Shown here: piece by piece, positions 51,906 through 63,224 of the stretch | Position numbering within the stretch: the stretch's first letter is position 1 | Layout: each line of letters begins with the position of its first letter | Assembly (NCBI GenBank): GCA_019828545.1 | Contig: JACVRA010000310.1 | Location: 62,001-126,000, forward strand | DNA from: Paracamarosporium sp. OC-R06-R3 | Lineage: Eukaryota > Ascomycota > Dothideomycetes > Pleosporales > Didymosphaeriaceae | DNA: 64,000 bases | Direction: 5' to 3' | Position numbers and translations under genes: made by a program | Notes under the pieces: model-generated | What the model saw: only the letters and a program-made list of their open reading frames with translations | Told to the model about the DNA's origin: nothing | The model's database searches: none

Positions 51906-54139
51906 ACCTTTTCCAAAGGCATCGGATTGTTTGCGCGATGCGGCAGTCATCATTACGAGGCAAAGATAGACCTTAAGTTCCATCGCTAAAGTTAGTCTTA
52001 TGCGCTATATGCTTGATAAAATATCACTTTATTGTTTAACTCTGCTATGTGTTAAGTTTCTATGACTAAAGTCTGTCTCTGAATAAAAAAACGTTGTGTG
52101 ATGAGAAACTCTCCACGAGAGAAGGAATATATGAATTAGTGATATGATTTATTAGGAGGACAGCCCATCCAACTAATCAATACAATATGGTTCCTGAGTG
52201 CATGGGCAAAACACTCCCCTTTATTGTCAAACCTTTTAGCTATAAAACCCCCTCATAGTGATACATATACAATACAATATATATGTCTACGCCAATCCAG
52301 CTCTACATCCACCATATCCTCTAGTTTAATTTGGTTTCAAATCTGTGCTTTCCTCCAGAGTACTGCTTTTATAGATTTTCCCGAACACTAATCTGCTTCT
52401 CCTCTTCAGGCTGCTCAATCGTGTTTCCTTCGTGCAGTGAGGGCTTTCTGGCTTGGCGCACCATTGTCCATGAACTTGATAATACAGTATTTATCTTTAA
52501 GGTAGGAATTAGCGCTATCGCCAAGGCAGACATGAGCATACAGCATCAGACAGTAGGAAAGAGCTGGAAAACTAAGTCTAGGGAAACCGACAATGGTCAG
52601 CTCGCAAGGCGGCACTGACGGCTATCGATAACTGAAAGAGGCCTGAGATGGTCAGCACCGTACTTTAGTACGGAGGCTATGCGGGGTCTTGGCAAGCCGT
52701 ACAGACTTTCTGGTCAAGTTTCAACTGGGCACCAGGTCCGAAAATCCCTTGGCTAATGCAGTAAAATTAGTTATTTCTGTACCTGCATGAGCGCGGCGTT
52801 CATCTGCTGGAGAACTGGTTGACCATGGCTAGGTGGGCAGAAGTAGTGTATGGTCTTGATTTCTGGTCTTTCTATAGTTACTTTCCCTCTAGCCCCGTTT
52901 CCTCTCTACTAGCAGCCAAATTCCCACTATAGCACATAGAAAACCTCTAGTCCGGAGCTCCCCAATTATGTGCCCTGACGATAAGCGACTCGTATTGCCG
53001 TTCTGCATTCTCCTTTCCCTCGATATATACCCTCTCTTGAATATTTACGCTGCCATATACAAGATGCTAACGTTAGAAGCCGCTTTACAAAATACTTGCG
53101 ATCCGCCTAGTAGTAGCGTTATCAGGTATGCGCATGCAATGTTTCCTACGATGTAGTAGCATAACTTACTATATCTATGTTTTCTTCCTGTGTTCATGTG
53201 ACGGTACATTTGCAGAAGACTCGCCATTTGAGGATCCAGAGCCACCTCTGCACAGAGCTTATATCAGCCCCCAAACTACGACAGTGCGATTTCTGGGCAA
53301 GTCTACGTTGGGAGATTTCGGTCTCCGAGGACCCTTGCTCGCCCATGGTGCTCATATCGAGGGGATATAATGAGTCGAGAGGTTTCTGCGTTGGAATGGG
53401 GCGTGCAGATCGACAGGATGCAGTGGTTCGTGGAGATCTTGCACGCTTGGTTGAACCTGCTACTAAACGAATTAATAGGGTAACATATCTAAACTTCCAT
53501 AATATCAACCCAATTCGTGGTTTTAAGGCAATAACGAGTATTACGCCAATCACAGTTGTCGCAACGCTGCTTCACATGGCCATCTCTTCATTGTTAGCTT
53601 GTTAAATTCAGCCCTCAGCAAGCCTATGGGATGAGTTGAGACCTGTAGCATAATATTTAAGGATACAGCGTCGCTAAAGCCCCTGTAACGCACGAACGCC
53701 AGAGGACTGGTAGCTGTCCCCACTTTGTGTCACCTTCATATATTCCAAATCCAATCCGCATTACACCGTACCCTTGAACATGACTCGTATTGTAATAAAG
53801 CTTTATTAATTTCAGCCCCACACCTATGGTTTAGGCTTGAGTTTGAGCATAGGTAACCTAGCCTCGCAGGGGGAGTCCCCCATACATACCGCGCCCTCTC
53901 TCAAATGTTGCATCGCGTTATGATATGATAATGAAGGGGACGCTGCAGGCAGGTTCCCAAAAATAGTTAGGGGCTGGATATTCACCCTATGAGGCTACGA
54001 TCATCAACTGCAGGCGGGGTCGAGGAAAGGGACCCGCGGCTGCAGTCGAATTTGCCATAAAACAACAATCAGGTAGCTTTTTGTCTATCGATCAAGCAAC
54101 ATTGATTCTTTGTTTGAGCTCTTTTTTCACCGATTGAAT
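51906..54139. other. 2.2-kb intergenic region without a supportable gene
   Basis: Contains one member of a repeat pair (about 52020-52130). The remaining short frames, such as minus 53194-53553 and plus 52968-53156, have no motifs or splice logic. The segment 53840-54060 is less AT-rich and contains stretches like a promoter for the next gene. Confidence 0.5.
52020..52130 (+). repeat. Repeat pair member 1 (partner at 56.63-56.77 kb)
   Basis: Shares with 56.6 kb the order TTTATT, CTCTGCT (partner TTCTGCT), TGTTAA, CTATA/G-AC-T-AAGT-TGT and CTGAAT, then CTCCACGAGA after a longer gap in the partner. Identity is patchy. It lies in the 3' flank of the transporter gene. Confidence 0.45.
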
Positions 54140-56500
54140 ATGCCTGAATTGGAAGACTCTCTTGTCAAGCGCGGATTTTGGATCAACAGAGACCAGGGTC
54201 CAGTTATGGGAAGAACGATCACGGTAGAGGCAAATGTTGCAAACGTCATCATCGCTTTTCTTACAGTCCTCATCACACAAGCTCTGGCGCAACTATGGAA
54301 CCTTCTCACTTTCCTATTCCACCAAACACGCGCGACGGGTTTCCCTTCAGATGGGCTTTTCTGGCAACAGCAGGCATTGCTACGAACACTTCCAACACCC
54401 ACTTCCACCATATCTGACTACGCTAAGTTGTGGTGGACATGGCGTGGAAAGACCAAGCGACCCTTCATGCGCTCCATATTACCGATGTGTCTGGCCGTCC
54501 TTTTTGTCATTGGCACTATCGCTAGCGGCATCTTCTCTGCGTACGTGGTCGATGCAGCAAACATCGAAGTCTTGGTACAAAGTCCGTTCTGTGGAAGCAC
54601 TAATCTCTCGCTGCTACCGGAAATTACCACGTATTATACAACATTGTTTCCGGTCGTACAGGCGTACCAGAGGGATTGCTACCAAGATACGCAGAATCTG
54701 CCATCACATTGTCATAATACCTTCGTAAGGCCCAACGTATCAATTACGAGGGATGCTGCCGAATGTCCATGGGCTAGATCTATGTGTTTGGAGCGACTTT
54801 CGCCGCCAGCGGTGTCAATGGACTCCGGCTTGTTGGATGAGTCACACTTTGGGTTCAATGTCGAGCCGCACCATAAAGTCCGGTTCCGAAAGAAAACGTA
54901 CGTTTTCTCTTAGGTTACTAAATTAATGTTGACGCTTCTCAGTACATGCAATGTTCTCCCACTAGAGTCTCATATCATGGTACAGGACTTCGCTGAGGTG
55001 CCGATACCATACCCTCGAGAACCGTTTCCAGAGGAGAAGCTGATCGCACTCTACTACTACAATTCCTCCGACGCAAGCCCCATCTTGCCCTTCGTTAGAA
55101 GTACGATGAGTGTGAATCTCACTCATAGTTACAGCCTAGAGTACGTATTTCTTTCAAACAATCTTACAAGATAAGTCTTTGGAACACCTAGAATCTTTTG
55201 TGTTTTATGATCAACTGGCATTCCAGGATGTTTGCGTGATGACCGTAACTGTAAGCCTTGGACAGCAGACTAATGCAGCTTCTAGCAATCGAGTGATATA
55301 CACTGCGGACACCCAAAACGACAACGATAACCTATTCAACCTAATCGTTCCTCTTCCTACGATGGAGCGTAGCGATGCTGATATATCAATCAACGTTGTA
55401 TGGCTCAACAAGGTCGATTATATGGAGTCCAACAGCGATCCTCTTTTCTCTGCTCAAACGATCAACCCTTCAAGAATGAAAGAATCAGTAAATAAATTCA
55501 TATCGGACAATCCCGTGGGTGTTCTAGGCTGCACAAACCAATACCAGTTCTGCATAGCGCAAAAAAATAGAGATGATCATTGTACAGGGCTAGTAGGCCT
55601 ACCAAATGCCATATCCCACGAGACATGGCCTGATGCTACCAACATCCAGCTTCTGATTTTGCAACTGCTGTGGGGTGCTAGCAAAGAAATGGATGTCTCT
55701 ACGGGACCGTATTTTGGCTATATACAAGCGGGTGCAGCATTGCAGGCAGGACATTCACCAAAACTACCCGACGATCAGTGGAAATTAGAAGTGATAGGCT
55801 GGGAGACACTTGCCTGGGCAGGTATCCAAGTCCGACTTGCAGAGTATGCAATAGGCCCTAAAGTGCGCGATCCCAACGCGGATCAATACATGCTTTGGCC
55901 GACAACGGAAGCAGAAAAGCAACTCTGCGGTTCAATGAAGATGCGGAAATCTGGTGGCTTCGCGTAAGTTCAAGCATCTAATATTATCTCTTAAAGTCCT
56001 CTGTGTGGGTAAACATGGGTGCCTTCCACTTCCACTGCGTTGAGGGGTCTCAAAAATAGTATACAATCCCCTACCCACTTACCGGGGGTAACTATGGGGG
56101 GCCACTATACAGGCATTATGGCAACTGCCCGTGTTCACAGTACTTTCACTGACCTTGCCACTGTAGGAATATTAATGTATTCGCACTGACTTTTATTATC
56201 GTCTTCTCAGTGATAGTTACCATCCTCAACATGACAGTCCTACGCTGGTTCCTATATCTTAGTCGCTTCCGACGCGCATTGGCACCCCGGCTTGACCGCT
56301 GGGTGCAAGATGGTGTTTTTCAACTGCAACGACGAGCGTTTGAGGCCAACAAAATGGGTACGTGGCTGGGTGCTAATGAAGAGGTTCCTTGGACCATACG
56401 AGAGGAAAGATTAAGGGAGTTACCGGTGAATACACCGGCGATCGTGGCACTTGTGAAGACAACAACATTTGGAAGTGGAAAGAATAGCAATTCCGATTAG
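54140..56500 (+). CDS. Multi-exon fungal membrane protein, unknown function
   Basis: Four exons, 54140-54897, 54943-55144, 55227-55963 and 56167-56500, in phase, 676 residues. The N-terminus reads RGFWINRDQGPVMGRTITVE, a start pattern common to uncharacterised fungal membrane proteins. Helices follow at about residues 22-48 (ANVIIAFLTVLITQALAQL) and 105-130 (ILPMCLAVLFVIGTIASGIF). A long luminal or extracellular domain with many Cys (QRDCYQDTQNLPSHCHNTF, CPWARSMCLERLS, VLGCTNQYQFC) and Asn-X-Ser/Thr sites comes next. A last helix, VFALTFIIVFSVIVTILNM, precedes a cytoplasmic tail. Exon 2 donor at 55145 (GTATTT) was chosen because the better-looking GTACGT at 55141 does not keep frame with any acceptor. 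Architecture parallels the gene at 15.5 kb. Confidence 0.72.
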
Positions 56501-56807
56501 CCAAGAAAGCGAGAGGAAGTTGTGTTGTTAGGTGAAGGAAATTGCTTGTGCGACAAAGCAGTCGTTATTGCAGGGTGGATTTGGAACTTTACATACTGTC
56601 GCAAGAATCAATCTTAGTGCTACATTATTAGAAATGTATTGTTTTATTAGTCAATTCTGCTTTATGTTAAATCTCTATACCTGAAGTATGTTCCTGAATC
56701 AAAGCATAGATATCAATGCCAGACAAACACTAATAGCGAATGAAGATACTTGCTTCTCCACGAGAATTCTACATTTCACATTGCAACCTCAGCCAATCTC
56801 ACCTGAA
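56501..56807. other. Convergent intergenic region
   Basis: Holds the partner repeat at 56630-56770 and the 3' ends of two converging genes. Confidence 0.5.
56630..56770 (+). repeat. Repeat pair member 2 (partner at 52.02-52.13 kb)
   Basis: See partner. The blocks TTCTGCTTTATGTTAAATC and CTGAATCAAAG are followed after some 60 bases by CTCCACGAGA. It also lies just downstream of a plus-strand gene. Confidence 0.45.
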
Positions 56808-59324
56808 CTAAACAATCTCGAAAAGACGCACAGGTCGTTCGACAGTAGCTTTATACTTTGGATGATTCATGTACTGCTGGTCGTAAAACGAACAGGGCCC
56901 AACAAGCCGAAATTTGCCCTTCAACTGCGGTTCCGGACAAGGCCTCAAGATATGAGGGAACTTGGCCGTGTCAAGCGCCACTACTAGATCATCTTCTTGC
57001 AGCGGGAGATACCTAGGACCTAGACCGAGCTCACCGGTGTCGGTAACGAAGAAGCAGCGCGTGTGGCCTTGTGTCATAATACGCATCCAGAAAGGACGAT
57101 GGCCTTTTTCATCCTCCTTTGTCGTATCTGCATCATTCCAGAAAGGATCTCTTTTTTCTTCTGGATCAGCTTGTTTCATTAGGGCTGCTAGCGACATCGG
57201 CACCACCCGGTCGTTCATGCAATCAGATGTAGCACTCTCATCCAAGTATTCCTGGAATTCTTCTGGGCAGTAACTGTAGTTGGCGTCGTCCCTGCTGCAC
57301 ATGGTAAACATGCACAGAGCCTTCTGGAGACGCATTGCGTCACTAGGTTCGTCTGCAAATTCTCGCGTAAGATATTTCAATAAAATGAAGAGGTCTACCT
57401 CCTGATCTGTCCCAGAACGGCCGTATGTAAAGAGAAGGCGTGTGGCACCGGAGTTAGTGTATCTCGCCGCTGAGACTTTTCCATCTAGTATTTTGTCAAC
57501 ACGGGAAATAGCAGTTCCCATGACTCGGAGCGTTGATCCTTCGAAAGTGATTTTTGGTGGAGTTGAGTTTGTGTCAGAATCTGCTTCCCTGCTATCGTCA
57601 AGTCCAGGGGAGCTGTCGAGTCCGCCCGTACTCCCCCCTGCATTCGCATTCGCAGTAGCCAACACGTATGCATGCGGGATTGATTCATGTACATCAAAGA
57701 ACAACTCAAAAGTTTTAGAGCTCAAGATGTCAGGAGCCCAGCTCGACGCGTTGCCAGTCAGGCTCTTTTTTGTGCAGCCAAACAATTGTAAATCTTGCTT
57801 GAAGCCTATCTGCCACCTAGAAAAGTCCATACACACTTGTTTTGGAGTCTTGCAGTAGTCTGGCTGTATGAGAACATCATTGGGCTCTTTGACGGGCGCA
57901 CCGGCGTCCCAAGACAGCGCCAGAAGCGCGAACAATTTGTCTCGTGAATCGGTTGCTTGAAAATCCCGACAAATCGCTAGAAGCTCAGTAATTCCTAGAT
58001 CCAAGGACCATGCCTTCCAGTGGTTTATCCATTGGGTTTGAAAACGCGTTAGAGGGGTGATAAGGCGAGAGGTGGCCTGATTCGCTGAGATATTGGGTCC
58101 AAATTCCTCAATAAATCGGCAGAAGTCGTCGAATGAACAGTGGGAAGATCCTGCGCTCAATAAGGCCTTTGTGATGCAGGGTACTTTGGGGCGCTGCTTT
58201 GAGCCGTCCAAAACTCCGCAGAATACCTCTTGAATGACCCAAACACGGTTGAACCATGACCGGGATAGCACAGATGACAGAATGAATGCCCACATATTTT
58301 CGTCCATCCGGATCATGTCTCGAATCATAGACTGTCAAAAATAGTACTGATACAATTCCGCTCCGTGCGTTAGTGCATCTTCTTCGACTGCTTTATTATC
58401 CTCTGCAAGTGTGTAATGAGTCGTGTCTTTAAGGTGTTCGACAGAACCATCCACATTTGTATGGTCTGTTCCTTTTGTATTGGCCAGATCTTCTAGTGTG
58501 TTCTTTCCTGAAACACCTTTCTCACCCACCGATGGCAAAGAACCGCCTTTTATTGTGTCGTTACCAGTGTCACCATGTTCTCGTTCTTCGTTCGATGGTT
58601 CAGATACCCTATCCTGGACATTCGATCGAAGGCTATCTTGTTGGGACGCTTTCCGTCTTGCAGATTGTAGGAGATCTAAAGGGCCCTTTACTTTGCCATA
58701 AAACTGAGCCATCCTGAACAGGAACTAAGTTGCGCTGTCCCCTTCACCTAGCCAGGCAATAACCTGTTCCGAGGCCGCATAGATCTGTCGCATGAAGCTC
58801 ACTTGCGCGCTTCGCTCGACTGGGTCATGCTGGTTGATGCATATTGCATCAACCCAGAGAACATGACTTCCCCTCTCGTGTCGAAATTCCCGGAGGGCTG
58901 ATTCTAGGTTCCGTGTGATTTGATATTCTTGAGTAGCGTCCATTCCCAACTTGGCGTCTTCGGAACGGTGGATCAACGTTATTGGGATGGTCTCGGAGAC
59001 GTCCCCCCAGCAATACGATAGAGCGGCGTACTTGATGTGATGGGCGTCGTTTAGAGAGGTGTACCTTAGAGAACAAACGAGTGGAGAGTCTATTCCTTCG
59101 TCAAGGCATGGGTGAATTACGATGCATCTGATCTTTTTCGACGTGGTGTCTAAGCGTCGATACCTTCTCGTGTCATTCGTCGCGGCCCGGAACGGTATGT
59201 AGGCTGTAGAATTAGGCTCTTCATGTGGGTTTTCAGGAGATAACGTAGAGTTATCGATTTCTGGGCTCAGAGAGCGCCTTTGCGATTGCAATTTACTGGC
59301 GTTATTTGACTCTACAACACTCAT
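56808..59324 (-). pseudogene. HET-domain (heterokaryon incompatibility) gene with two in-frame stops
   Basis: One continuous frame of over 800 codons runs down the minus strand, interrupted by TAG at 58727-58725 and TGA at 58337-58335. The HET domain is in the first part: IKYAALSYCWGDVSETIPIT, HVLWVDAICINQHDPVERSA and FMRQIYAASEQVIAWLGEGD. The second block continues with SVLSRSWFNRVWVIQEVF, ATDSRDKLFALLALSWDAGA, normal HET-family text, and ends FRLVGPCSFYDQQYM. Between the stops lies a hydrophilic Ser/Glu/Asp-rich insert of about 125 residues. The first stop directly follows the HET WLGE-GD segment and no intron of reasonable size removes it; the second lies in TTTTTGACAG, which could be a splice acceptor. 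The open frame extends upstream to 59531 without an ATG; Met at 59324 is the first. Intact HET proteins trigger cell death on non-self fusion; this copy looks inactive or misread. Confidence 0.75.
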
Positions 59325-59850
59325 GTTCGGAAGGGCGCTACAAACGTCGTGGTTTTCTTGCTCGACTTCTATAACAACGTTGGAGCCCGGGCTTTCGATA
59401 TTGTAAAAGGAGTCAGATAACTCAGGACAAAAAGCAGTGCTTGTGGATGTGCGTGTGAGGAAGAGGATGGAGGTGGCGGAAAACCCGTACTTCTGCCTCT
59501 GTTTTGGCCCCCAACAGCAATGCGCATTCAAAGCGCCACTGATTGGTCCAGGTCTTGAAGGTGTAGGAGTGTAATAACGATCTTGAAGCTTATTGCAGCT
59601 CGGATAGAGTGTACCTATACTGTGTCTCTTCTACCAACCTTATTTTCCTTCACACCAATATCCTTGATAAGAAAAACTCATGGCACAAATCGAGAGCCAA
59701 CAGCTCGTATTCAACAGTAACGTTGACATCGACATTACTCATTCAACGCCAACAAACAGGAAAATGCAATAGCACTAAACAGCAACAAAAAGGCGCCAAT
59801 AAAGCAAAACTACAGAGTTAACGGACACGCGAGCAAGTGAGTGAACTCAG
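59325..59850. other. Upstream region of the HET gene
   Basis: Contains the ATG-less extension of the HET frame (to 59531) and AT/CA-rich spacer. An upstream exon could end at a CAG near 59545, but none is identified. Confidence 0.45.
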
Positions 59851-60150
59851 GGAAAAAAAAAAAAAAGAATAACCAACTGCTTTCACGAGAATTTGAACCG
59901 ACGCATCGTCCGATCTCAAAGAGCCAAAAAAGGTCAAAAACTAAAAGTCACTTCGAAGCCCGGCTCAAAGAACCCAATTATGAGTTTTTGTTTGATTCGG
60001 TGATAGGATTGTCAATTAATAGGTATATATAGGGTATGAATATAGATGGGGTTTTTTTTTCGTGCGAGGAAGGTGCGAGGCAGGTGCGTGGGTGATGGGT
60101 TAGTAGTGAATGAACTGCGCTGGGCTGGGTGATGAGTGAAAGAAAGGGAA
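59851..60150 (+). repeat. Dispersed repeat family, copy C
   Basis: Begins near an A14 run (59853-59866). The minus strand carries GGTTCAAATTC (59899-59889), a near match to the tRNA B-box consensus, with the T14 tract just after it. The core 59937-59975 is identical to copy B for 39 bases. GATTCGGTGATAGG, TATATATAGGG and TAGTGAATGAAC follow, matching copies A or B. Confidence 0.78.
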
Positions 60151-61643
60151 GTGCTAGTCCACGCAGAAAGTGAAAGGAACTGGGGTAACTTGATGCACCT
60201 GGCTTGCAATGACGCCATCCGCTATACAGATGTCTCTGCGAGCTCACCGTCGTCACTACAGCGCAATCTCACATATGCGCTGAGATTCCGCCAATGTTTT
60301 GGCACCATCAGATTGCCTATCATCTCTTCCTCCGACGGATGATCATGATCTAAACGCTTGTCCACCAGCCTGGCAATGCAATGCATTATGCTATACACAC
60401 AATGTTTATCCTCTATACATACATCGAGGGTACAAACTCACAAGCCATGACATGCGATATACGCACATCAACCGAAATGAAAATCGCAACAGGCCAGGTT
60501 ATACCTAGAATAGTATCCATCCAAAAGATATCAGACTCTAAAACCCAGATTCTAAAGTCATACAAACCAAACCAGGCAATCGAGCGGCAGAAACGACAGC
60601 ACCAGCATTTCAAGTATACTATACCCACTCGCCATCTTGGCTTCCTTATAATGAACCAATCCTGATACCCGCATTTATTCACCAGCCCTACTCTATTATC
60701 CCGCAATGAACACACGCAGTGAACTCGTGATCCGTTGTCCCTACGGAATTTTGACTTTATGTCAACACAGCGGCGACCTTAGCTTTAGCCTTAAACTTCG
60801 TAGGCTTAGACTCTTTCTTGGGGATCTGCGGGGTACGGGTAGCGAAAGCGTAGGCGATGGTGTTTTCATGGAGGTTAGTGCGGTAGTTGCGGTTGGGGTT
60901 AAGTTAAGGATAGTAGAGTACGCCTTACAGTTTTACCTACTAGCGGGTACCTATAGACTACTACATCGAGAAGTGGTTCGCTGAGCAGGCGTGCGCGAGC
61001 GCGAAGTACACACCAGTCCAAAACGTGACATAGCCAACGTACCTCACAGGCGAGCAGCTCCACACGAATCACCAATGCTACAGTAAAAGTCAAAAGTAAC
61101 GCTCACAGCAAGCAACGAAGTCACAAGACACGCTTAAGACGAACACGCACACGCACACAAATCAGCGATATCAAACAGTCTTTTCAGCGCTACATACCCC
61201 ATCGCATCTACCCGCACTCCAGACCCTCAAGCAGCAAGCAAGCAAGCCCAGGCCCAGCCAAAAACCCAAACGCAGCCCCAACCCCATCTCTTTACACAAT
61301 AAAATCGTAGTGGTAGGTAATATCGAACAAGTGGAACAGCCCCGACGTCCCGGATTACGAGAAAGTTCGGCTCGCAAACTCCCGTTGAAAAGCTAAGGAA
61401 AACCAGCAAAGACTTGGTGTACTGCGAGAATGAATGCAGACGACCGAACGGATGGATGGAAAAAGAAACGCAAGGAGGGATGGATATCAGCAGGTCGCTG
61501 TACGCTATCAGCACAAACATCTGATATAAAAGGGAAGGAGCCGCGCCAGTGACTCCGGAAGTAAATAAAAAAGAACGCTCTTAGCTGGCACGTGCTGGGT
61601 GATAACAGCGGAAAGTAATGTCTGGGTATATGAAATGAAAATG
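60151..61643. other. 1.5-kb region without a supportable gene
   Basis: Plus-strand frames are short. On the minus strand near 60822-60757 a Lys-rich coding-like end (IPKKESKPTKFKAKAKVA, then TAA at 60759-60757) follows a good acceptor-like TACCCCGCAG, but no upstream exon could be joined. The segment 61100-61640 is probably the 3' UTR of the TeaR-like gene. Confidence 0.45.
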
Positions 61644-63224
61644 CTACATAACAATGCAGCAGCAGCCTTTCTTCTCCTTTTCGTTCTCTGGTGGCGGCTC
61701 TGGGAGACGGATCGAGTCCTTGGGCGTTACCGGTGCTATAGGAGGAGCCACCTTGCGCTCCTGGTTGCGAGAAGGCGCACGAGGGAATTGTGCGCTTTGA
61801 GATATAGTAGGGGTGAGCTTGAACTTGCCCTGCTCATTGGTGGGAGACCTAACGGACGTGTCGATGGGATCCAGATTCGGTTTGTCCGGGCTGGGCAGCG
61901 GCCATGTTTGGTCCTGTTGCGCTTTTTCCAAATCGATGGGTGAAATCGAAGGGCCACTCTTATCAGGAAACTCTTCTGTGTTCAGCAAGCGGAAATCCTT
62001 GTCGTACATGGAACCGACACGTCCTTCGTTCTCCCACTGCTCTTGCTGCATGCGCTTGGCATGCGTAGGGATGATCTGTTGGTCTGGCGGAAGTCTGGGA
62101 TCGGGTTTGTACATGGTGGCTATCCATGGAGCTTCGCCTTCTGGCCTGTGGCCTGTAGTAGGTCGGGACACTGATCCTCCACTTGTTCCAGGGCGCTTGA
62201 CTGGCGAGCTTCCGGAGCCGTTTCGGGGTCCTGCCGACGTGTTGCGCGGCTTCGACCCCGGCTTTTGTGCGCTAGTCTTTCGCGAACCGGGCGTGGTTTT
62301 GTTTGGCACCTTGGCTTTGGGTGCTTGAGAAGTAACAGGAGATGTTGGGTTGCTGAAGGTGGACTTCTTTTCTGGATCTCCAACAGGGTGTACATCGTCC
62401 AACAGCATCTGACTGGACACACTTCCACTTCTCACCCGGGCTCCGCTCGCGGCGATGGAGTCCCAATTGCCACTTCCATTTCTTGGCCTCGGGAGAGGCT
62501 GGTCTCGATCGGTGAAAGTTTGAGGAACCGGCAACGGGCTGGTTTTGGCGACTGGTATTCGAGACGTGCTAGGTCTTATAACGTTGTTGTTCCGCGCTGC
62601 AAACTGCTCTCTCTCGGCTTCAATCTCGGCAGGTGACCGAATGTCCCAGCCGGTATGCGGCTGCTCTTCCTCTTCGTCCTCGGCGGGTATCGGAGAGATC
62701 ATGCGGTACTGTTCATGGCGGTCATCCCCGTTCGACATGGTATCGGTGAGCTCGGAATTGGCGCGACCTCTCGACTGGTTCCTGGCAGCGCTCTGTGACC
62801 TGCTATTCGACCGACTCGCACGTCCCAACCGCATGCTAAACTCTTCCAGTTCTTTGGTCTCGATTTCCTTTAACTTGTCGCGATGGATCCAATTGTTTGC
62901 GTCCTTCTCCGCTTCGACCCAGCCCGGAGGTGTCTTCTTCGCGCTCTTTTTCCTACCTCTCGGCTTGCCAGCGCCATTCTTTTCGTGCGCTTTGTAGTAC
63001 TCTTTTATGCCATCGGACTCGTTGCCACTGACGGCGGCATCACCGCTGCCCGTCCTGCTGGGCTCACGGTCGTGGTTTGGAGCGTGAGGTACATAGTTTT
63101 CGGTTTGGTATTGATTCTGTAGGTCGATGGTATTCGCACGACTGGTTTTCGACAAGCCATTCGGCTGCGAGGTGAGGGGCTGGCGCGGAGAGTAGGGATG
63201 CGCGGACGCAACGTCGTCGGACAT
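61644..63224 (-). CDS. teaR: TeaR-like prenylated cell-end protein
   Basis: 526 residues, intronless, start ATG at 63224. Mostly disordered and Ser/Pro/Arg-rich. The conserved block lies near residues 75-130: IKEYYKAHEKNGAGKPRGRK, SAKKTPPGWVEAEKDANNWI and HRDKLKEIETKELEEFSMRL. Later come PEGEAPWIATMYKPDPRLPP, DQQIIPTHAKRMQQEQWENE and GSMYDKDFRLL. The C-terminus KKGCCCIVM is a CaaX box (CIVM, Met end favours farnesylation) with two neighbouring Cys that could be palmitoylated. This matches the TeaA receptor TeaR of aspergilli (Mod5-like), which anchors the microtubule plus-end protein TeaA at hyphal tips through its prenyl group. Recognition is from the conserved block and CaaX end. Confidence 0.75.
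   Translation of the reverse strand: MSDDVASAHPYSPRQPLTSQPNGLSKTSRANTIDLQNQYQTENYVPHAPNHDREPSRTGSGDAAVSGNESDGIKEYYKAHEKNGAGKPRGRKKSAKKTPPGWVEAEKDANNWIHRDKLKEIETKELEEFSMRLGRASRSNSRSQSAARNQSRGRANSELTDTMSNGDDRHEQYRMISPIPAEDEEEEQPHTGWDIRSPAEIEAEREQFAARNNNVIRPSTSRIPVAKTSPLPVPQTFTDRDQPLPRPRNGSGNWDSIAASGARVRSGSVSSQMLLDDVHPVGDPEKKSTFSNPTSPVTSQAPKAKVPNKTTPGSRKTSAQKPGSKPRNTSAGPRNGSGSSPVKRPGTSGGSVSRPTTGHRPEGEAPWIATMYKPDPRLPPDQQIIPTHAKRMQQEQWENEGRVGSMYDKDFRLLNTEEFPDKSGPSISPIDLEKAQQDQTWPLPSPDKPNLDPIDTSVRSPTNEQGKFKLTPTISQSAQFPRAPSRNQERKVAPPIAPVTPKDSIRLPEPPPENEKEKKGCCCIVM

Noticed and set aside
53194..53553. 119-codon minus-strand frame
   Set aside because: Mixed low-information composition and no recognisable motif; not enough to call a gene or a relic.
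59885..59960. Possible tRNA gene at the B-box-like motif of repeat copy C
   Set aside because: The T-arm stem does not pair, no acceptor stem or anticodon arm can be drawn, and the same motif recurs in the repeat copies.
60757..60910. Minus-strand Lys-rich coding-like end resembling the last exon of a small basic protein
   Set aside because: A good acceptor-like CAG and a stop are present, but no start codon or upstream exon could be joined in frame; kept only as a note in the intergenic entry.
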